From: JAAYAN01 sp964437215 | GTDB lineage: Bacteria > Bacteroidota > Ignavibacteria > Ignavibacteriales > Melioribacteraceae | Reading direction: 5' to 3' | Length of the DNA: 10,772 nucleotides | Assembly: GCA_964437215.1 (NCBI GenBank) | Contig: CAYTFZ010000089.1 | Coordinates: 1-10,772 of the forward strand | In this document: positions 7,861-10,772 of the stretch, piece by piece | Layout of the letters: each line of letters starts with the position of its first letter | How positions within the stretch are numbered: position 1 is the first letter of the stretch | Translations under genes and position numbers: made by a program | The notes under the pieces: generated by a model | What the model was told of the DNA's origin: nothing | The model's input: the letters and a program-made list of their open reading frames with translations, nothing else | Database searches by the model: none

Positions 7861-7889
7861 AAAATAGAGAAAAACCACAGGATTTTCAA
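7861..7889 (-). promoter_or_regulatory. Candidate promoter of the plug-Gfo-LEA-lptD-NYN operon
   Basis: On the minus strand TTGAAA (7889-7884) is separated by 17 nt from TATTTT (7866-7861), a sigma-70-like pair matching 5 of 6 and 4 of 6 consensus bases. Transcription would begin near 7854, leaving a leader of about 40 nt before the TTG at 7812 and excluding the GTG at 7878. Confidence 0.4.
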
Positions 7890-7921
7890 TTGCAAAGAAT
7901 TTAATGACAGTTTTTTAACTA

Positions 7922-7955
7922 AGGAAAGAAAGAACCCGGACTGAATGTCCGGGCT
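7922..7955 (-). terminator. Rho-independent terminator of the DUF4097 gene
   Basis: On the minus strand CCCGGAC-ATTCA-GTCCGGG forms a perfect 7-bp GC-rich stem with a 5-nt loop (7953-7935). It can extend by a G-U and an A-U pair and is followed by the T-rich tract TTCTTTCTTTCC. It starts 8 nt after the DUF4097 stop codon and separates that gene from the plug operon. The T-tract is broken by C residues, so some readthrough is possible. Confidence 0.8.
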
Positions 7956-7961
7956 GTAAAT

Positions 7962-8858
7962 TTATTGAATGGTTATATCCCCGCCCGAAGTTCTCAGCCG
8001 GATATTTTCGCCTCCATTATTTAAAGTACCTTTTATCGAGGAAGAAGTTATTTTATCGGCGCGGAATTTCGAATTATTATTTTCTACATCACCCCCGGTT
8101 GTTGAAGCATCGATGTAACCGCTTAAATCATCATCGAAATCTGCAAAAATATCGCCGCCTGTAGTAGAAAGATGAATACCTTTATTTTCGCCTTTGTAAA
8201 CTAAATGAATATCGCCGCCCGAAGTTTCGGCTTTTATTTTGCTGTCGGCTCCTGTTATTGCAATATCCCCGCCCGATGTAGAAGCATTAACATCGCCGTT
8301 TTTTCCGTTAAAAACTATATCGCCGCCCGAAGTTGAAATAATTGCAGGTCCGTAAAAATCGTTAACCGAAACATCGCCTCCGCTCGTCTTGAAAGTTCCG
8401 TTCCCTTTTCCGCCGTACACAACAACATCTCCGCCTGATGTATAAACTTCAGTATCGCCTTCAATTTTCTTTACCTCTACATCACCGCCGCTTGTTTTAA
8501 GCTTCATATTATATTTTTCTGGAGTTTTAATTATCACCCTGAAATTTAACGAGTTGAAAATATTCCAAAAACCGCCGCCTGTTCTGCTGCTTTCTACTTT
8601 TATTCCTTCACTTGTTTTTTCAATTTCGAATGATATTTTTTTTGCCGCGGTTTCGTTGCCCTTTATTATAATTTCAACTTCATCTTTATCCCACGAAGTA
8701 ACATTTATATCGCCGCCTGAAATGTTTACGCTGAGCATTTCGCCGCTTTTTGCCGGAAATTTTGCTTCTTTAATTTTAACAGGCTCTCCGGCAAAAGTAA
8801 ATCCTGCAAACATTACAAACATCAATACGGTAAATAATCCGGTATAATTTTTTTTCAT
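7962..8858 (-). CDS. Secreted DUF4097 beta-solenoid protein with GGD repeats
   Basis: This is an exported protein of 298 residues with a signal peptide ending TFA-GEP (cleavage near residue 23). The family is DUF4097/GIN-like, proteins expected to fold as a right-handed beta-helix. The function is not known. The motif [ST]GGD[IV] has its D at residues 50, 126, 144, 162, 180, 198, 216, 236, 257 and 294, with a degenerate NGGE at 284. From 126 to 216 the period is exactly 18 residues, which would stack one Gly-Gly-Asp turn per coil. No membrane anchor, lipobox or sorting tail is seen, so it is periplasmic or secreted. The ATG at 8858 has a perfect GGAGGA 4 nt upstream. A TTG at 8903 would add 15 residues before the signal peptide and was rejected. 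The gene has its own terminator and is divergent from crcB. Confidence 0.88.
   Translation of the reverse strand: MKKNYTGLFTVLMFVMFAGFTFAGEPVKIKEAKFPAKSGEMLSVNISGGDINVTSWDKDEVEIIIKGNETAAKKISFEIEKTSEGIKVESSRTGGGFWNIFNSLNFRVIIKTPEKYNMKLKTSGGDVEVKKIEGDTEVYTSGGDVVVYGGKGNGTFKTSGGDVSVNDFYGPAIISTSGGDIVFNGKNGDVNASTSGGDIAITGADSKIKAETSGGDIHLVYKGENKGIHLSTTGGDIFADFDDDLSGYIDASTTGGDVENNNSKFRADKITSSSIKGTLNNGGENIRLRTSGGDITIQ
7965..8495 (-). repeat. In-gene tandem repeat encoding [ST]GGD every 18 residues
   Basis: Nine good copies and one degenerate copy of the GGD unit lie in the C-terminal half of the DUF4097 gene, residues 122-298. Six consecutive copies are 54 nt apart. At DNA level most copies share ATATCGCCGCC or ACATCxCCGCC on the plus strand. 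An 18-nt sequence is identical at 8209-8226 and 8317-8334, two periods apart. Between the GGD motifs the sequences have diverged, which points to old duplication held by structure, not recent expansion. Confidence 0.85.
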
Positions 8859-8969
8859 ATCATCCTCCAAATAACTAATTTTATAAAAATTTTTGAAACA
8901 CAAGCTTTAAGACTTTCGATAACTGAAAAAGTTTTATTATTGTTGTAGAATAAAATTAAGTGTTTTTGC
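8859..8969. promoter_or_regulatory. Divergent promoter region between DUF4097 gene and crcB
   Basis: This 111-nt AT-rich stretch must drive both divergent units. For crcB, CTGAAA (8923-8928) and TAGAAT (8946-8951) are 17 nt apart and end 18 nt before the ATG, giving a short leader. This match is weak. For the DUF4097 gene the GGAGGA ribosome site at 8863-8868 is clear, but no firm promoter was found. No fluoride riboswitch fold could be recognised, and the crcB leader is too short to hold one. Confidence 0.4.
8863..8868 (-). promoter_or_regulatory. Ribosome-binding site of DUF4097 gene (GGAGGA)
   Basis: GGAGGA lies 4 nt before the ATG at 8858 on the minus strand. This strong site sets the start and shows that the host uses Shine-Dalgarno initiation. 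Confidence 0.85.
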
Positions 8970-9347
8970 ATGATCCAAAAATTATTGATTGTAGCAGCAG
9001 GTTCCGGAGCCGGCGGAGCTTTAAGATTTTACATTTCGCAGATGATATACAAATATCTTCCGGCTGTTTTTCCTTTTGGCACCTTAGCGGTAAATATATT
9101 GGGAAGCATATTTCTGGGTGTTCTTATTTTCGGGTTCGATTCTAAAAATCTGGTAAGCCCCGAAATGAAACTTCTGCTTGGTGTAGGATTTTGCGGAGGA
9201 TTTACAACTTTCTCAACTTTTTCATTCGAAACATTCAGTCTTATTAAAGATTCCGAATTTCTGCTTGCCGGGGCAAATGTTGCGGCTAATTTAATTTTTA
9301 CTATTGCCGGCGTGTTTTTAGGCTATCTATTAACAAAACAGGTATAA
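8970..9347 (+). CDS. crcB: Fluoride-specific ion channel CrcB/Fluc
   Basis: This is an inner-membrane fluoride exporter of 125 residues with four hydrophobic segments, the family's usual length. The motifs are GGALRF (15-20, R19), GTLAVNILGS (37-46, N42), and GFCGGFTTFSTFSFE (73-87), which carries the pore phenylalanines F81 and F84 and the central sodium-site backbone TTFST. A single gene is present, so it should act as an antiparallel homodimer. The ATG at 8970 is the only start compatible with the first helix. No strong ribosome site is visible. It is first in a three-gene plus-strand unit, with the DUF190 gene 1 nt downstream. No fluoride riboswitch was recognised upstream, so control may differ from the common riboswitch scheme. 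Confidence 0.96.
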   Translation: MIQKLLIVAAGSGAGGALRFYISQMIYKYLPAVFPFGTLAVNILGSIFLGVLIFGFDSKNLVSPEMKLLLGVGFCGGFTTFSTFSFETFSLIKDSEFLLAGANVAANLIFTIAGVFLGYLLTKQV

Positions 9348-9348
9348 T

Positions 9349-9687
9349 ATGATTATTCAGGGCGAAGCAAAATTATTAAGGATTTTCGTCGGGGAAACAG
9401 ACAAAATAGGAAGCATTCCCGTTTACGAAAAAATTGTTTTTCTCGCTAAAGAAAATAATCTTGCAGGTGCAACGGTTTATAAAGGAGTTATGGGATTCGG
9501 CAGAAACAGCCGCATTCACTCCGCAAAACTGCTTACAATTTCGGAAGACCTGCCGCTTGTAGTTGAAATTGTTGATACCGAAGAAAAAATTACAGCCTTT
9601 ATTCCTCTTGTAAACGAAGTTTTCGATAAATCGGGCAGCAACGGACTTGTTACTGTTGAAAAAGCTGAAATAATAAGATACTGCTGA
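9349..9687 (+). CDS. DUF190 (PII-like fold) protein
   Basis: This 112-residue cytosolic protein matches the DUF190 family throughout: AKLLRIFVGETD (7-18), PVYEKIVFLAKENNLAGATV (24-43), GVMGFGRNSRIHSAK (46-60), EDLPLVVEIVD (66-76) and the closing VEKAEIIRY. Solved family members have a ferredoxin-like, PII-like fold and form trimers. The ligand and function are not established. It starts 1 nt after the crcB stop, with CAGG at 9340-9343 as a possible ribosome site inside the crcB end, so translation is probably coupled. DUF190 genes commonly sit beside crcB, which suggests that this protein senses a small molecule or contacts the channel. The true GlnK lies in the same window but is not closely similar in motifs: there is no T-loop tyrosine and no TGxxGDGK. 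Confidence 0.93.
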   Translation: MIIQGEAKLLRIFVGETDKIGSIPVYEKIVFLAKENNLAGATVYKGVMGFGRNSRIHSAKLLTISEDLPLVVEIVDTEEKITAFIPLVNEVFDKSGSNGLVTVEKAEIIRYC

Positions 9688-9690
9688 TAA

Positions 9691-10479
9691 ATGAAAAAGA
9701 AATTCCTGCACGTTTTATTTTTGATACTTTTCTTTTTTCCGGTTTCGGATATTTTTGCCCAGTACCATTATTCATTTAATAGATTTTTCGAAGACGGGAT
9801 TTCGCTTGCCGAAGCACCCGGTAAATGGGATAAAAACGATTTTATAAATCTTGCGCTTATTTCCGGAAGCACTTATGCTTTGATGTATGCCGATGAACCT
9901 GTGCGCGGTTTTATTCTTTCCGATTGCAAAAGCTGCATCGAATCGCCCGTTGCTGCAACATTAAAATACTGGGGCGAGCCTTCTTTTAATGCAGCATTAA
10001 GCGCCTTTTTTTTGATACAGGGAGCGCTTGCGGAAAATAACGAAAACAAAGAACTCGGCTTTTTAATTGCCCAATCGTACCTTTATACTGGAGCTGTTAC
10101 GGGAGTCTTAAAATTGTCATTCGGCAGAGAAAGACCTTTAACCGGAGGCGATGCTTTCACTTACCATCCTTTTTCATTTAGAAACAACGATTATATGTCT
10201 TTCCCATCGGGACACACCTCAACATCATTCGCGCTTTCCACGGTTCTTGCTTCGCGCATCGACAGTAAATTCTTAAAAGTAATAGTTTATATACCTGCGC
10301 TGGCAGCGGGAATGTCGCGCATATGCCAGAATCAGCATTGGCTGAGCGATGTTTTTTTCGGGGCATTTCTCGGTTATTTTATCGGCAGGCATCTTGTAGA
10401 AAGAAGCTCCGGCTGGAAAAGCAAACCAGCTGAAGCAGTTCTCCCGCAGAATGTTGTTAATATTAAAGTACAATTTTGA
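9691..10479 (+). CDS. PAP2-family membrane phosphatase
   Basis: This is a 262-residue phosphatidic-acid-phosphatase-type enzyme. It has a signal sequence ending IFAQ (cleavage near 23) followed by several hydrophobic segments. All three catalytic motifs of the PAP2 superfamily are intact: KLSFGRERP (K141, R148, P149), PSGHT (172-176, H175) and SRICQNQHWLSD (S209, R210, H216, D220). It should dephosphorylate a lipid phosphate such as phosphatidate, undecaprenyl pyrophosphate or lipid A phosphate on the periplasmic face. The substrate cannot be told from sequence. Two cysteines (C79, C82) in the predicted exported N-terminal part could form a disulfide. It begins 3 nt after the DUF190 stop, with no strong ribosome site, which suggests coupled translation. 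Why it travels with a fluoride channel is unclear. Confidence 0.93.
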   Translation: MKKKFLHVLFLILFFFPVSDIFAQYHYSFNRFFEDGISLAEAPGKWDKNDFINLALISGSTYALMYADEPVRGFILSDCKSCIESPVAATLKYWGEPSFNAALSAFFLIQGALAENNENKELGFLIAQSYLYTGAVTGVLKLSFGRERPLTGGDAFTYHPFSFRNNDYMSFPSGHTSTSFALSTVLASRIDSKFLKVIVYIPALAAGMSRICQNQHWLSDVFFGAFLGYFIGRHLVERSSGWKSKPAEAVLPQNVVNIKVQF

Positions 10480-10501
10480 ATTCTGAATTTTGAATTTTGA
10501 A
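10474..10501 (+). repeat. Four tandem 7-bp units TTTTGAA at the PAP2 stop codon
   Basis: The units are 10474-10480, 10481-10487 (variant TTCTGAA), 10488-10494 and 10495-10501. The PAP2 stop codon TGA lies within the first unit. The array is short enough to change length by slippage, but any change falls after the stop and would not alter the protein. No function is evident. Confidence 0.7.
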
Positions 10502-10717
10502 TGACAGATAAAATTATTTAGAGTTTTTCTTAATCTCAGTTCCTAATCTTAATCTAATTTTTGCAAAGCGCAAAGGGCATAGCGCCGTGCCTTTCGGCAG
10601 ACAGGCAAAACAGAAGGTGGTAAACAAACTGCAGAACGGAAACATATTAAACTTTCCCTTACTCCCTCCTCCGGCGGGTAAACTTACTCCTAATCTTGAA
10701 CCTTACTCCTAATCTGT
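10502..10717. other. Repeat-rich non-coding region after the PAP2 gene
   Basis: No reading frame with a plausible start is seen in this stretch. It holds an island of higher GC (10561-10620) with nested hairpins: TGCC-TTTC-GGCA (10588-10599) and the longer AAAGGGCA...TGCCTTT (10572-10594). It also has a near-palindrome CCTCCGGCGG (10668-10677) and several copies of YTAATCT (10530, 10543, 10549, 10690, 10709). No hairpin is followed by a good T-tract, so no strong terminator for the plus-strand operon could be assigned. Confidence 0.55.
10683..10715. repeat. 14-bp exact direct repeat CTTACTCCTAATCT
   Basis: Two identical copies lie at 10683-10696 and 10702-10715, 19 nt apart. Partial copies are CTTACTCC at 10658-10665 and CCTAATCTTAATCT at 10542-10555. 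This looks like a degenerating intergenic repeat. No mobile-element ends or genes are associated with it. Confidence 0.65.
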
Positions 10718-10772
10718 TTAAAGATTAAACGAGAAAAAGTTCGAGTACAATCCTATCGATACTTCGTGGAAA
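10718..10772 (-). CDS. Possible C-terminus of a convergent gene running off the edge
   Basis: The minus strand is open from the window edge to a TAA at 10720-10718, giving 17 residues that end GLYSNFFSFNL. The alternating hydrophobic and polar pattern with aromatic residues near the end would suit the last strand of an outer-membrane barrel. The repeats stop just to its left, as expected if an intergenic region ends here. Seventeen codons are weak evidence. An open plus-strand frame over the same bases has no start codon but cannot be ruled out. Confidence 0.22.
   Translation of the reverse strand, partial: FHEVSIGLYSNFFSFNL

Noticed and set aside
7965..8495. RTX calcium-binding nonapeptide repeats
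   Set aside because: The unit is [ST]GGD every 18 residues, not GGxGxDxUx every 9, and there is no C-terminal type I secretion signal; an N-terminal signal peptide is present instead.
8859..8903. 15-residue N-terminal extension of the DUF4097 protein from a TTG
   Set aside because: The extension contains the GGAGGA ribosome site of the ATG at 8858 and precedes a complete signal peptide.
9376..9711. 111-residue minus-strand reading frame
   Set aside because: It is antisense to the well-supported DUF190 gene, is Phe/Asn-rich and shows no domain.
10567..10610. Rho-independent terminator for the crcB operon
   Set aside because: The hairpins are plausible but followed by AAAACAG or GCAG, not a T-tract, on the plus strand.
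10502..10717. CRISPR array
   Set aside because: Repeat copies are short, few and unevenly spaced, with no spacer-like regularity and no cas genes.

Overview
The window reads as chromosomal DNA from a low-GC, Gram-negative bacterium of the Bacteroidota/Chlorobiota assemblage, most likely an Ignavibacteria-type organism. The lineage clues are a type IX secretion plug protein (DUF5103), a Bacteroidota-style LptD with a single-Cys 'HCWE' C-terminus, and a GGD-repeat DUF4097 protein. Several genes have clear Shine-Dalgarno sites (GGAGGA, AGAGGT, GGAG), which is less usual for Bacteroidota proper and fits an early-branching relative. The taxonomic placement is inference. No mobile element, tRNA, rRNA or CRISPR array was seen.

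Layout. (1) Positions 21-1709, minus strand: a glnK-amt ammonium uptake operon, preceded by a 240-nt non-coding stretch with three palindromes. (2) Positions 1950-7812, minus strand: a tight five-gene unit transcribed as T9SS plug protein, Gfo/Idh/MocA oxidoreductase, LEA-like lipoprotein, LptD-like outer-membrane protein, then NYN/YacP-like nuclease-fold protein. Junctions are two ATGA overlaps, one 18-nt gap and one zero-gap TAA-GTG. (3) Positions 7962-8858, minus strand: a secreted DUF4097 protein built on a GGD repeat with a strict 18-residue period in its centre, followed by a good hairpin terminator. (4) Positions 8970-10479, plus strand: crcB (fluoride channel), a DUF190 PII-like protein and a PAP2 phosphatase, with gaps of 1 and 3 nt. 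(5) Positions 10480-10772: a repeat-rich intergenic tail, possibly reaching the C-terminus of a convergent gene at the right edge.

How the genes fit together. Amt imports ammonium and GlnK gates it according to nitrogen and energy status. The five-gene unit is an envelope-building cassette. LptD inserts LPS into the outer membrane, the Gfo/Idh enzyme resembles sugar-nucleotide dehydrogenases found near lipid A genes, and the plug protein seals the SprA pore of the T9SS, whose cargo is often anchored to a special LPS. CrcB exports fluoride, and its tightly coupled DUF190 partner has a PII-like fold, so the window holds two channel-plus-PII-fold pairs.

Four track-style N-termini were revised using ribosome-binding sites, signal peptides or a promoter: amt (1343), lptD (5015), plug protein (7812, TTG) and DUF4097 (8858). 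No radically new system is evident. The items most worth a second look are the plug/Gfo/LptD operon, the crcB-DUF190-PAP2 operon, the 18-residue repeat protein, and the palindromes upstream of glnK.
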